This document shows positions 5,792-13,764 of a stretch of DNA of 64,000 nucleotides, piece by piece (position 1 is the stretch's first letter; every line of letters starts with the position of its first letter). The position numbers were made by a program, and so were the translations under genes. The stretch spans positions 774,710 to 838,709 of the forward strand of contig NZ_KN322985.1 in NCBI RefSeq assembly GCF_000774145.1, read 5' to 3'. This DNA is from Pseudomonas mediterranea CFBP 5447. GTDB taxonomy: Bacteria > Pseudomonadota > Gammaproteobacteria > Pseudomonadales > Pseudomonadaceae. The notes beneath the pieces are model-generated. The model was given only the letters and a program-made list of their open reading frames with translations, did no database searches and had not been told where the DNA came from.

Positions 5792-7501
5792 ATGTCCGCT
5801 CACCAGAAGAAACACCCCTTCGATTTCAAAACCCAGTATGGACTCAGCTTAAACCCTCAGGATGATGAGATCGTCGTCGACTTCTTTTGTGGTGGTGGCG
5901 GCGCCGGTACCGGGCTGGAGATGGGCCTGGGCCGCCCAGTGGCCGTGGCGAAGAACCACAGCCCTGCCGCGATCAGCATGCACACCGTCAACCACTCTGC
6001 CGCCCGCCACTTCACCACCGATGTTTTCGAGGGTGACCCGGACACCGAATGCGGCGGCCGGCCAGTGGGCTGGTTCCACATGTCGCCGGATTGCACGCAC
6101 CACAGCCAGGCCGCCGGAGGCCAACCGCGCAAGCGTGAGATTCGCAACCTGTCGTGGATCGGGCTCAAGTGGGGCGGCAAGAAGAAACCCCGGGTGCTTA
6201 GCCTGGAGAACGTGAAGCAGATCCTTCAGTGGGGTCGGCTGATCGCCAAGCGCGACAAGGCCACGGGGCGGGTGGTGAAGCTCAACGGAGAGGTGGCGGC
6301 GCCTGGTGAGGTTGTACCGGTTGGCCAGCAGTTCCTGGTCCCGGACCCGAAACACCGCGGTCGGACCTGGCGCCGTTTCGTCGCCCTGCTGGAAGGCATG
6401 GGCTATGTCGTCGAGTGGAAGGTGATCAAAGCCTGTGACTTCGGCGCACCCACCAGCCGCGAACGGCTGTTCATGATCGCCCGGTGCGACGGTCAGCCGA
6501 TCGTGTGGCCGGAGCCGACCCATGCGAAGAATCCAGGCAAGGGCCAGCAGAAGTGGAAGACCGCGGCCGACTGCATCGACTTCACCGACCTGGGCAAAAG
6601 CATTTTCGGCCGGAAGAAGGGCCTGGCCCCGGCCACCCTGCGCCGGGTTGCCAAGGGCATGAAGAAGTTCGTCATCGACAACCCGTCACCGTTCATTGTG
6701 CCGATGGTTGGGGCTGGTGGCCCGGAGTACTCAGGCAAGCCGGTGGGCATTGATCAGCCGGTGGGCACGCTGATGACACAGAACCACCGGACGGTTGCCA
6801 CTGCCTTCATGGCTCAGATGAATGGCGGTTTCAACACCACCGACGCCAAAGGCATCGACGAACCGATGACGACGGTGACCAACACCGGCAGCCAGCAGCA
6901 GTTGGTATCCGCCAACCTGGTGCACCTGCGTGGCAACTGTGATGCGCGGGACGTCAACGATCCGCTACACACCGTCAGCGCCGGCGGCCAGCACCACGGG
7001 TTGGTGAGTGCCTTCATGGAGCGTGCATTCGGCGCCAGCGTGGGCCAGGGTCTGGAAGAACCCGCCCCTACCATCACTGCCGGCGGTGGCGGGAAAAGCT
7101 CTCTGGTGTCGCTGACGCTCTCGCCGGAGCACGAAGCCGGTGCCCTGCGTGTAGCTGCCTTCCTGATCAGCTACTACGGAACCGAAAACATCAGCGCCTG
7201 CGATGCTCCGGCGCCGACGATCACCACCAAGGACCGTCTGGCCATGGTCACCGTGATGGTGAAGGGCACTCCTTACGTCATCGTGGACATCTGCCTGCGG
7301 ATGCTGAAACCGACCGAGCTGTACAAGGCCCAGGGCTTCCCTGCCGGTTACCACATCAGCCACGGCGCCGACGGCAAGCCATTCACAAAGACCCAGCAGG
7401 TCCACATGTGCGGCAACAGCGTCAGTCCACCGCCGATGGCAGCCCTTGCCCGCGCCAATGACCCGTGGCGCGTTGCCGATCGCCAAGCCGAAGCAGCGTA
7501 A
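5792..7501 (+). CDS. Orphan DNA (cytosine-5-) methyltransferase of the phage
   Basis: The 569-residue enzyme carries the C5-methyltransferase motifs in order: the AdoMet-binding DFFCGGGGAGTGLE (residues 30-43), the catalytic loop MSPDCTHHS with Cys101, ENV at 139-141, SRERLF near 220 and GNSVSPP near 545. The catalytic loop has PDC where most such enzymes have PPC, a variant I associate with prophage enzymes. The region from about 300 to 500 holds five related units with a P-x-x-T-(V/I)-(S/T) core, such as EPMTTVT, DPLHTVS and APAPTIT, where the target-recognition part should be. No restriction endonuclease is nearby, so it probably protects the phage or regulates genes. Confidence 0.9.
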   Translation: MSAHQKKHPFDFKTQYGLSLNPQDDEIVVDFFCGGGGAGTGLEMGLGRPVAVAKNHSPAAISMHTVNHSAARHFTTDVFEGDPDTECGGRPVGWFHMSPDCTHHSQAAGGQPRKREIRNLSWIGLKWGGKKKPRVLSLENVKQILQWGRLIAKRDKATGRVVKLNGEVAAPGEVVPVGQQFLVPDPKHRGRTWRRFVALLEGMGYVVEWKVIKACDFGAPTSRERLFMIARCDGQPIVWPEPTHAKNPGKGQQKWKTAADCIDFTDLGKSIFGRKKGLAPATLRRVAKGMKKFVIDNPSPFIVPMVGAGGPEYSGKPVGIDQPVGTLMTQNHRTVATAFMAQMNGGFNTTDAKGIDEPMTTVTNTGSQQQLVSANLVHLRGNCDARDVNDPLHTVSAGGQHHGLVSAFMERAFGASVGQGLEEPAPTITAGGGGKSSLVSLTLSPEHEAGALRVAAFLISYYGTENISACDAPAPTITTKDRLAMVTVMVKGTPYVIVDICLRMLKPTELYKAQGFPAGYHISHGADGKPFTKTQQVHMCGNSVSPPPMAALARANDPWRVADRQAEAA

Positions 7502-7545
7502 CTCCCCCACTCCACCGCCCGGGCCTGGCCCGGCAAGGACTCCCC

Positions 7546-8127
7546 ATGCCTACAGAAAACAAACCGGCCGAGCCGCTGAAGGTTGAGCGCTCGACAGTCA
7601 CGAAGCTGGTGATCACCGGCGCCCCGAACCTCGACCCGATAACCGTGTTCCTCGAAGACCTGGCGCTCTGCAAGGGAAAGATCACCGTCAGTTGCTGGGG
7701 CAAGAGCTGGATGGCCTACTGGGGCGGCATGTGGGAAGGCCACACCATCGCGCAGTTCTTCTGCGAACTGAACACCAGCTACATCATCGGCTACTTCGAC
7801 CAGAACCTGCGGGCACGTCGGTTCAGCGGCGAAGCGCTGGCGAACGAGGCACGGCGCCTGGTGCTGAAGGAGCGCCGCCAGTTCATTCACGACGCACATT
7901 GCGCTCGCGAGCTGTTCGATGCCGCCGAAGATCTCCGCGACTCGCCCTCGATTGACCACCTCCATGGCGCGCACAGCGAGCTGATGACGACGCTTTTCGG
8001 TGACGAGTGGTGGCACATGACCAACGGCGCCACCGAGCCCAACCCGGACTGGACCTACCTGGAGCGGATCATCCTCGCGGTACAGCAGGCACTGCGCCAG
8101 GACCAGCCGCTGAAGGAGGCCGCATGA
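7546..8127 (+). CDS. Phage hypothetical protein (193 residues)
   Basis: The start at ATG 7546 has an AAGGA site; the frame is open further upstream, but inside the methyltransferase gene. The product is soluble, rich in Trp and Phe (SCWGKSWMAYWGGMWEGH, about residues 49-66), with an arginine-rich helix (EARRLVLKERRQF). It is not a member of a family I can name with confidence. It overlaps the next gene by 4 bases and belongs to the long rightward cluster from the methyltransferase to the integrase. Confidence 0.65.
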   Translation: MPTENKPAEPLKVERSTVTKLVITGAPNLDPITVFLEDLALCKGKITVSCWGKSWMAYWGGMWEGHTIAQFFCELNTSYIIGYFDQNLRARRFSGEALANEARRLVLKERRQFIHDAHCARELFDAAEDLRDSPSIDHLHGAHSELMTTLFGDEWWHMTNGATEPNPDWTYLERIILAVQQALRQDQPLKEAA

Positions 8128-8438
8128 AGCGCATCTACCTCAGCGGTCCCATGACCAACATGCTGGACCTGAACTTCCCACTGTTCCACACCACAGCCGC
8201 GGCCCTTCGCGCTGCAGGCCACACCGTCATCAACCCTGCTGAGTTGAACCCGGAGCCAGGGACCTGGAGCGACTGCATGCGCCGGGACATCGCCGCCCTG
8301 ATGGACTGCGACACCGTGGCCACCCTGCCCGGCTGGCAGGACTCCCGCGGCGCCAGCCTGGAAGTCCACATTGGCAAAGCGCTCGGCATGCGGGTTGTGA
8401 ATGCCCATGATCTGGTATCGATGGAGATTGCAGGATGA
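8124..8438 (+). CDS. DUF4406 protein, nucleoside 2-deoxyribosyltransferase-like
   Basis: The 104-residue protein begins MKRIYLSGPMTN, the glycan-free SGPM start typical of DUF4406, and continues with INPAELNP and an RRDIAALMDCD stretch. These phage proteins share the Rossmann-like fold of nucleoside 2-deoxyribosyltransferases, so a role in nucleotide handling is plausible but unproven. The start is set by AAGGAGGC 6 bases before ATG 8124. It overlaps both neighbours by 4 bases. Confidence 0.75.
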   Translation: MKRIYLSGPMTNMLDLNFPLFHTTAAALRAAGHTVINPAELNPEPGTWSDCMRRDIAALMDCDTVATLPGWQDSRGASLEVHIGKALGMRVVNAHDLVSMEIAG

Positions 8439-8893
8439 GCAGATTCTGTTTTTGTAACTGCCCCGCCGGGTTTTCCGCTGCGCCTGAACGCCATGCACCT
8501 GACTGCCCTGGGCGGTGGGGCGTCGGCAAGGCGCCAACACCTGTCCCTGCCACCACGCCCAAGCCATCAATGTCCTCCGTCGAAGAACTTGACGCGGTGC
8601 TGCACTGGCGCGGCAAGCACGCTCAGGCAATCCGCGAGCGCGATGCGCTGCAGGTTCGGCTGAACGCAGTAACGCAGATGCATCCATTCGCTGAAAAGGT
8701 GATCCGCAAACTTGAACGCTTTCAAGAGTGTGCGGATGACGGCCAAGGTGCAGACATTGGGCGGCACTGGTTTGACCTGCTCACCCAGCTTGGCCTACTG
8801 AATCGTGTGCAGCGCAGCCCTGCACTGTGGGAAATGACTCAGCAAGGCGAAGATGCCCTTGAGCTGTCGCGGCAGAGCGCCAAATCCCGATAG
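8435..8893 (+). CDS. Phage hypothetical protein with Cys-rich N-terminus
   Basis: This 152-residue ORF starts in an ATGA overlap at 8435. The N-terminus has four cysteines (MSRFCFCNCPAG, then HAPDCPGRWG), which could bind a metal. The C-terminal half (HPFAEKVIRKLERFQECADDG and LLTQLGLLNRV) is a helical domain seen in small phage proteins. The two halves are joined by a Pro/Thr-rich linker. No function known to me. Confidence 0.6.
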   Translation: MSRFCFCNCPAGFSAAPERHAPDCPGRWGVGKAPTPVPATTPKPSMSSVEELDAVLHWRGKHAQAIRERDALQVRLNAVTQMHPFAEKVIRKLERFQECADDGQGADIGRHWFDLLTQLGLLNRVQRSPALWEMTQQGEDALELSRQSAKSR

Positions 8894-8910
8894 GAGTACA
8901 TTTGTACTCC
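8893..8910. promoter_or_regulatory. Perfect 8-bp inverted repeat at a gene end
   Basis: GGAGTACA, a 2-base spacer TT, then TGTACTCC. It begins at the last base of the preceding stop codon and lies about 60 bases before the next start. The tight spacing favours a protein-bound DNA site over an RNA hairpin. It differs in spacing from the CI-type operators. Confidence 0.4.
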
Positions 8911-8969
8911 ACCCCTCTATAACCCCTTCCCCTATCAAGCCTGCCCATGCGGCGGGATGGAGATTGCTC

Positions 8970-9299
8970 GTGCTTGAAGAAATAAAATTGATCCGACCAG
9001 CCCCGGTCGTCCGCGATGAATACGGCATGTTCGCCCACCCCGATATGCCCGACTTCGACGAGGGCGACGGTGATAAGTGCAAGGCCTGGGTAGCGGAACA
9101 GGGTCTGCAGGTGAAGATGGTCAGCCTCGAGTACCACAGCGATGAGGCGATCTCGGAACGCTACTTCGAATCAGGCGATCCTGACTTCAGCTATTGGGAG
9201 CCGGATCGTCCCGACGGTGAGGGCTGGTTCTGCCTGGCTATTCACGATACCGACGACGGCCCCGTCTGCTGGTGGGCACGCCGCGAGGTGACTCCATGA
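8970..9299 (+). CDS. Phage hypothetical protein (acidic, 109 residues)
   Basis: I chose GTG 8970, which has a GGAG site 8 bases upstream; the frame is open to 8853, but that overlaps the previous gene. The product is acidic with many Asp, Trp and Phe (DMPDFDEGDGDK; SYWEPDRPDGEGWF). It ends in an ATGA overlap with the next gene. No family recognised. Confidence 0.55.
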   Translation: MLEEIKLIRPAPVVRDEYGMFAHPDMPDFDEGDGDKCKAWVAEQGLQVKMVSLEYHSDEAISERYFESGDPDFSYWEPDRPDGEGWFCLAIHDTDDGPVCWWARREVTP

Positions 9300-9940
9300 A
9301 CCAGATCAAGGAACGACCAATCCTGTTCTCTGCGCCGATGGTGCGCGCCATTCTGGATGGCCGGAAGACGGTCACCCGGCGGCCAGTTAAAGGCGCCGGC
9401 CTGAAATGGCTGGAAGACTTCACGCCCGAATACGTAGCGGACCCAGCGAACAGCCTCTGTCCCTACGGCAAGCCCGGCGACCGGCTGTGGGTGCGCGAAA
9501 CCTGGGTGGCCGACGCCCAGGTTGATGCAGTCCCACCGCGAGACCTGAGCCGAGGCGAGCCGATCCGGTACCCAGCAGACGGTTCAATCCGGCAGGCTGG
9601 GTGTTCAATGATCAAGCCAGGCAGAGCGCGCCCGAGCATCCATATGCCGCGCTGGGCGAGCCGCAGCCTGCTGGAGGTCACAGACGTCCGCGTCGAGCGG
9701 CTGCAGGACGGTGCTGGCGAGACATCATTCGAAAGCCGCTACATCGCCGAGGGTATCAACCGCATCCACCAAGGAGACGGCGAGTACGCCTTCCACCCAT
9801 TCAAATCAGAACCAGGCCCTGGCAACTGGACAGACCCATTCGACGCTTGGCGCGAGTTGTGGGTGCCGATCAACGGCTCCGCGTCGTGGAACGCCAACCC
9901 CTGGGTCTGGGTCGTCGAGTTCAAGAGGGTTCAGCCATGA
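9296..9940 (+). CDS. ASCH-like phage protein
   Basis: The 214-residue product begins with RPILFSAPMVRAILDGRKT-(V)-TRR, the opening usually seen in phage ASCH-domain proteins. It continues with YGKPGDRLWVRETW and ends with NPWVWVVEFKRV, so the beta-barrel core is spread over the whole length. ASCH domains resemble the PUA RNA-binding fold, and some members are RNA- or nucleoside-acting enzymes. The role in this phage is unknown. The start is an ATGA overlap at 9296. Confidence 0.7.
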   Translation: MNQIKERPILFSAPMVRAILDGRKTVTRRPVKGAGLKWLEDFTPEYVADPANSLCPYGKPGDRLWVRETWVADAQVDAVPPRDLSRGEPIRYPADGSIRQAGCSMIKPGRARPSIHMPRWASRSLLEVTDVRVERLQDGAGETSFESRYIAEGINRIHQGDGEYAFHPFKSEPGPGNWTDPFDAWRELWVPINGSASWNANPWVWVVEFKRVQP

Positions 9941-9993
9941 TCCTCCCCCTGCTCTACATGGCCTGGCTGGTGTACAGGGGGCCGAGGCCATGA
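9937..9993 (+). CDS. 18-residue hydrophobic microprotein (possible)
   Basis: ATG 9937 overlaps the stop of the ASCH-like gene, and the TGA at 9991 overlaps ATG 9990 of the next gene, so this ORF is linked by 4-base overlaps at both ends. It codes for MILPLLYMAWLVYRGPRP: a short hydrophobic helix and a basic tail. It may be a membrane microprotein or simply a device to couple translation of its neighbours. Confidence 0.4.
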   Translation: MILPLLYMAWLVYRGPRP

Positions 9994-10217
9994 AGCCGCG
10001 CGCAAGAACAACCACCGGTGCAAAAGTGACTATCACGCTCGAGCTTTCCAATCTCGGGAGCTGGGGCCCCGACTGCACCACAGGCCAAGTTCATGACCAG
10101 GCCAGAGAGGCGGCGATCGGCAGGCTCAACCGATTGTTCAAGGATCACCTGGACACAACCAAGATCGTCGGCCAGGTCAAGGTCGAAGCCATCACAACCG
10201 ACCTCGAGCGTCGATAA
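9990..10217 (+). CDS. Small phage protein (75 residues), unknown
   Basis: The ORF starts in an ATGA overlap at 9990. The product has a basic N-terminus (MKPRARTTTGAK), a beta strand VTITLEL and then a helix with REAAIGRLNRLFKDH, ending in a strand (VKVEAITTDL). The strand-helix-strand layout resembles many small phage single-domain proteins. No family name can be given. Confidence 0.6.
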   Translation: MKPRARTTTGAKVTITLELSNLGSWGPDCTTGQVHDQAREAAIGRLNRLFKDHLDTTKIVGQVKVEAITTDLERR

Positions 10218-10266
10218 CCCCACTCCCCCTACATGCCTGCCGGCGAACGGCGGGCGAGGAATTCCT

Positions 10267-10839
10267 ATGTCTCGAAATATCAAAACCCGTGAAGGCTATG
10301 AATTCTGGGATCGCCTCAACGCCATCCCGCACTACGGTTTTCTGCTGAACCAGCATGGCAACGGGGTGATCCGGGCAGAGGGCATCGGCGACTGGATCGA
10401 ACGGCATCCCGCTCAGGTGATCGTCGATGATGCCCAGACCGAAGTGAACGTCTTGCGTGAAGAGAACGCCAAGCTGCAGGCCGAGGTCACCGCGCTCAGC
10501 AAGAACGTCGTCGAGTTCACCCGCGAGGACTTCGACGCCACGCTGAACAACCTTCGCCGGATGGGAGCCAGCGTCGACGGCGACAACGCCTACAAGCGGG
10601 ACCTGTGCGACATGATCATCGGCTCCTTGGCCCTAGGCGCGCAGAACAGCAACCCGCCGCCCGCCGGGCATTGGGGCCAGCAGTTCTGGGATATCGGTCG
10701 GGAAGAGCGTGCGCTAAGCGACGAGCTCGTCGAAGTGTTGAAGGGGGTCCTGAAGCGCTGCGAGGGCATGGGCTATGTAGGCGTCGATGGCCAGTACCTG
10801 AAAGTCGTCCGCGCAGCTATCGATAAAGCCACCCAATAA
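10267..10839 (+). CDS. Phage hypothetical protein with central coiled coil
   Basis: The start at ATG 10267 follows GAGGAATT. The 190-residue protein has a short N-terminal part (GYEFWDRLNAIPHYGF), a coiled-coil-like segment NVLREENAKLQAEVTALS (about residues 60-78) and a helical C-terminus ending KVVRAAIDKATQ. Such proteins are frequent just before the excisionase in Pseudomonas prophages. Function unknown. Confidence 0.6.
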   Translation: MSRNIKTREGYEFWDRLNAIPHYGFLLNQHGNGVIRAEGIGDWIERHPAQVIVDDAQTEVNVLREENAKLQAEVTALSKNVVEFTREDFDATLNNLRRMGASVDGDNAYKRDLCDMIIGSLALGAQNSNPPPAGHWGQQFWDIGREERALSDELVEVLKGVLKRCEGMGYVGVDGQYLKVVRAAIDKATQ

Positions 10840-10877
10840 CCACCTTCTGCCGCCACGCGCGGCATGGAGCATCAAGC

Positions 10878-11120
10878 ATGGCGAAAGTCACCCTGGATGA
10901 ATGGGCAGCGGCCGAGTTCAAGACGCCGCCCAGCCCCAACACCTTGCGAAAATGGGCACGAGAGGGCCGGATCGCTCCGGTACCGGTCAAGCACGGGCGC
11001 AACTACTATGTAGAATCCGACGCCCACTACCAGGAACCTGACCAGCAGCCCGGCCGGATCGTCGGTGGCACGCTGATCAGCAGAATAGAGAGAGCACGCA
11101 ATGGCGCCCAGGCCGCGTAA
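10878..11120 (+). CDS. xis: Excisionase-like DNA-binding protein
   Basis: The 80-residue basic protein has the winged-helix pattern of Xis proteins: a helix-turn-helix with PSPNTLRKWAREGRI (about residues 18-32) and a wing VPVKHGRNYYV. It lies directly before the integrase and overlaps it by 20 bases, the classic xis-int arrangement. It should bend DNA at the attachment site and steer the integrase toward excision. A GGAGCATC site sits before ATG 10878. Confidence 0.8.
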   Translation: MAKVTLDEWAAAEFKTPPSPNTLRKWAREGRIAPVPVKHGRNYYVESDAHYQEPDQQPGRIVGGTLISRIERARNGAQAA

Positions 11121-12210
11121 CACCGGGTCGAAGGATCTTCCGCCCAATCTCTACCGCAAGACAGACGCCCGCAACGGCGTCACCTATTACACATACCGCG
11201 ACCCGATCAGTGGTCGCGTGTTTGGCCTGGGCAAGGACAAGGAGGCAGCCATTCGAGAGGCTGTCGCCGCCAATCACGCCGACGCAATCAAGCCGACACT
11301 GTCCGAGCGAATCAGCGAGCCGGTGCAGGCGCCAGCCGTGGGCAAGCTGTTTTCTGAATGGCTCGTCGAGTATCGCGAGCTGTACGCGGAAAGGAAGCTC
11401 TCAGCCAGCAGCAACAAAAACGTGGGCATGAGGATCAATCGCCTGAACGACATGTTCGGAACGAAGGGAATAAAGGAAATCACAACGATGGATGTGGCCG
11501 ACTACCTGACGGGAATGGCCAAAGACGGGAAGGCACAGATGTCCAGGGCGATGCGCTCGCTGTTGCGAGACGTCTTCGCCGAGGCTCAGGCGCGGGGATG
11601 GGTCGGCGCCAACCCGGTCGAGGTGACCAAAGCGGCGAGGGTGAACATCAAGCGCGAGCGGCTGACGTTGGAGCTGTGGAAGGCGATCTACGAGGAAGCC
11701 ACGAAGCCATGGCTGCGGCGGGCAATGGAGCTGGCGGTGCTCACCGGGCAGCGGCGGGACGATATCGCCTCGATGCTGTTCAAGGATGTGCATGAAGGGT
11801 TCCTTCACGTCGTCCAGTCCAAGACAGGCGCCCGGCTTCGCATCAGTACAACCCTGCGCCTGGAGTCCGTTGGCCTGGACTTGGCCGCAGTGGTGAAACA
11901 GTGCCGCGATCGCGTTCTGTCACAGCACCTGGTGCATCACGCCCAAGCGGCGGGCAGGGCCAAGGCCGGCCAGCCAGTCGTGCTGGACACTCTCAGCTCT
12001 GCATTTGCCGAAGCCCGGGACAAGGCAGCCGTGAAGCTGGGGATAACTTTTGGTCGTCAGCCGCCGTCCTTTCATGAGCAGCGGTCGCTTGCCGCGCGGC
12101 TTCACGAGATCGAAGGGCGCGATGCCCAGAAACTGCTCGGCCACCGTTCAGCCGCAATGACCGATCTATACCGCGACAGTCGAGGCGCTGAGTGGATCGA
12201 CGTGGCATAA
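11101..12210 (+). CDS. int: Prophage tyrosine integrase
   Basis: The 369-residue recombinase has a lambda-Int-like N-terminal arm-binding domain (YRKTDARNGVTYYTYRDP, about 18-35), a core-binding SAM-like domain (about 80-180) and the catalytic domain. The active-site set is complete: Arg218 in TGQRRDD, Lys241 in SKTG, His325 and Arg328 in FHEQRSL, His348 in LLGHRS and Tyr357 in MTDLYRD. It should insert and, with the excisionase, remove the prophage. It is the last phage gene before the core genome, with likely arm sites just behind it. Confidence 0.95.
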   Translation: MAPRPRNTGSKDLPPNLYRKTDARNGVTYYTYRDPISGRVFGLGKDKEAAIREAVAANHADAIKPTLSERISEPVQAPAVGKLFSEWLVEYRELYAERKLSASSNKNVGMRINRLNDMFGTKGIKEITTMDVADYLTGMAKDGKAQMSRAMRSLLRDVFAEAQARGWVGANPVEVTKAARVNIKRERLTLELWKAIYEEATKPWLRRAMELAVLTGQRRDDIASMLFKDVHEGFLHVVQSKTGARLRISTTLRLESVGLDLAAVVKQCRDRVLSQHLVHHAQAAGRAKAGQPVVLDTLSSAFAEARDKAAVKLGITFGRQPPSFHEQRSLAARLHEIEGRDAQKLLGHRSAAMTDLYRDSRGAEWIDVA

Positions 12211-12220
12211 TCCCCGGCTG

Positions 12221-12252
12221 AGTTTTGGGGCGATATTGGGGAAGTTTTGGGG
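12221..12252. repeat. Paired AGTTTTGGGG repeats at the right prophage end (possible attR arm sites)
   Basis: AGTTTTGGGG occurs at 12221-12230 and again at 12243-12252, exactly 22 bp apart, with a related ATTGGGG between. Such phased direct repeats next to an integrase gene are usual for arm-type binding sites. No tRNA gene lies here, so the core site is unclear. The ribosome site of the next core gene falls within the second repeat. Confidence 0.45.
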
Positions 12253-12260
12253 AGGATTTT

Positions 12261-12623
12261 ATGCCCAATGAAAACAAGCACTTACGGCTTTACGGCATCA
12301 AAGCCTGCGACACCATGAAAAAGGCGCGCACCTGGCTCGATGACCACGCTGTGCGCTACGACTTTCACGACTACAAGACCGCCGGCATCGACCGTGAGCA
12401 CCTGACCCAATGGTGTGACGAGCATGGCTGGCAAGTGGTGTTGAACCGGGCCGGTACGACCTTTCGCAAGCTCGACGACGAACGCAAAGCCGATCTCGAC
12501 CAGTCGAAAGCCATCGAACTGATGCTCGCCCACCCCTCGATGATCAAGCGCCCGGTGCTGGATCTCGGTGACCGTACCCTGATTGGCTTCAAGCCTGATA
12601 TCTACGCGGCAGAAATCAAATAA
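12261..12623 (+). CDS. ArsC/Spx-family (YffB-like) reductase
   Basis: The 120-residue thioredoxin-fold protein carries CDTMKKAR with Cys16, the active-site region of the ArsC/YffB/Spx family, and the later RKLDDERKADL and RPVLDLGD motifs. It lacks the extra cysteines of true arsenate reductases, and YffB-like members are thought to be glutathione-dependent thiol reductases. The start is set by GGGGAGG 5 bases before ATG 12261. It lies 33 bases before dapD, as in other Pseudomonas. The prophage has replaced whatever lay upstream. Confidence 0.85.
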   Translation: MPNENKHLRLYGIKACDTMKKARTWLDDHAVRYDFHDYKTAGIDREHLTQWCDEHGWQVVLNRAGTTFRKLDDERKADLDQSKAIELMLAHPSMIKRPVLDLGDRTLIGFKPDIYAAEIK

Positions 12624-12656
12624 ACCTGCCCAGTCCATTTTGTTGAGGTAATGTTC

Positions 12657-13691
12657 ATGTCCACTACCCTGTTCAGCCTGGCCTTCGGCGTCGGCACCCA
12701 AAACCGTCAAGGCGCCTGGCTGGAAGTGTTCTACGCACAGCCACTGCTCAACCCGTCGGCCGACATCGTCAAGGCCATCGCGCCGATCCTGGGCTACAGC
12801 GAAGGCAACCAGGCCATCACCTTCACCACCGCCCAGGCTTCGCAATTGGCCGAAGCCCTCAAGGGTGTCGATGCCGCACAAGCCGCATTGCTGACACGCC
12901 TGGCCGAAAGCCACAAGCCGCTGGTCGCCACGCTGCTGGCTGAAGATGCGCAACTGAGCTCCACCCCCGAGGCCTACCTCAAGCTGCACCTGCTGTCCCA
13001 CCGCCTGGTCAAGCCCCATGGCCTGAACCTGGCCGGCATTTTCCCGCTGCTGCCGAACGTGGCCTGGACCAGCCAGGGCGCGATCGATCTCAGCGAACTG
13101 GCCGAGCACCAGCTCGAAGCCCGCCTGCGTGGCGAGCTGCTGGAAGTGTTCTCGGTGGACAAGTTCCCGAAAATGACTGACTACGTGGTTCCGGCCGGCG
13201 TGCGTATCGCCGATGCCGCACGGATCCGCCTGGGCGCCTACGTGGGCGAAGGCACCACCGTGATGCACGAAGGTTTCGTCAACTTCAACGCCGGCACCGA
13301 AGGCCCAGGCATGATCGAAGGCCGTGTGTCGGCTGGCGTGTTCGTCGGCAAGGGCTCGGACCTGGGCGGCGGCTGCTCCACCATGGGCACCCTGTCGGGG
13401 GGCGGCAACATCGTAATCAAGGTCGGTGAAGGCTGCCTGATCGGTGCCAACGCCGGTATCGGTATTCCGTTGGGCGACCGCAACACCGTGGAATCGGGCC
13501 TGTACGTGACCGCCGGTACCAAAGTCGCGTTGCTCGATGAAAACAACCAGCTGGTCAAAGTGGTCAAGGCCCGCGACCTGGCCGGCCAGCCCGACCTGCT
13601 GTTCCGTCGCAACTCCGAAACCGGCGCAGTGGAATGCAAGACCCACAAATCGGCCATCGAGCTGAACGAAGCACTGCACGCGCATAACTAA
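12657..13691 (+). CDS. dapD: Tetrahydrodipicolinate N-succinyltransferase DapD
   Basis: This enzyme transfers succinyl from succinyl-CoA to tetrahydrodipicolinate in the diaminopimelate/lysine pathway. The 344-residue protein is the long Pseudomonas type: an N-terminal helical region, then a left-handed parallel beta helix from hexapeptide repeats (ADAARIRLGAYVGEG, GGGCSTMGTLSGGG, about residues 180-290). Two ATGs are possible; 12657 has GAGGT at a good distance, whereas 12651 is only two bases from it. The dapE gene of the same pathway is 3 kb further on. Confidence 0.93.
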   Translation: MSTTLFSLAFGVGTQNRQGAWLEVFYAQPLLNPSADIVKAIAPILGYSEGNQAITFTTAQASQLAEALKGVDAAQAALLTRLAESHKPLVATLLAEDAQLSSTPEAYLKLHLLSHRLVKPHGLNLAGIFPLLPNVAWTSQGAIDLSELAEHQLEARLRGELLEVFSVDKFPKMTDYVVPAGVRIADAARIRLGAYVGEGTTVMHEGFVNFNAGTEGPGMIEGRVSAGVFVGKGSDLGGGCSTMGTLSGGGNIVIKVGEGCLIGANAGIGIPLGDRNTVESGLYVTAGTKVALLDENNQLVKVVKARDLAGQPDLLFRRNSETGAVECKTHKSAIELNEALHAHN

Positions 13692-13706
13692 GCCGCTTCA
13701 CCGTCA

Positions 13707-13734
13707 CCTGTGGGAGCAAGCCCGCTCCCACAGG
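13707..13734 (+). terminator. REP-type hairpin acting as dapD terminator
   Basis: A CCTGTGGGAGC arm and its exact complement GCTCCCACAGG enclose a short loop, 15 bases after dapD. It is a single REP hairpin of the local family and probably ends the transcript. Confidence 0.55.
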
Positions 13735-13764
13735 ATCCGGCGTAACCCAGCAGGGCCTGAAAGC

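Larger units (their letters stand above)
1..12255. mobile_element. Right-hand part of a lambdoid-type prophage (lysogeny and early region)
   Basis: The stretch runs from a Cro/CI switch at the left edge to a tyrosine integrase at 11101-12210. Between them are an excisionase-like gene, a DUF2303 protein, an orphan methyltransferase and many small coupled ORFs, which is a typical early-gene set. No capsid, terminase, tail or lysis gene is present, and the Cro-like gene points left, so the replication and late genes should lie outside the window. The right junction is probably between the integrase stop (12210) and the ArsC-like core gene (12261). The left boundary is not visible. Confidence 0.85.

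Noticed and set aside
6000..7500. Long leftward frames opposite the methyltransferase
   Set aside because: High-GC codon use opens antisense frames; the plus strand carries all the C5-methyltransferase motifs.
12211..12260. tRNA gene as prophage attachment site
   Set aside because: No cloverleaf or CCA end can be drawn from the sequence between int and the core gene.
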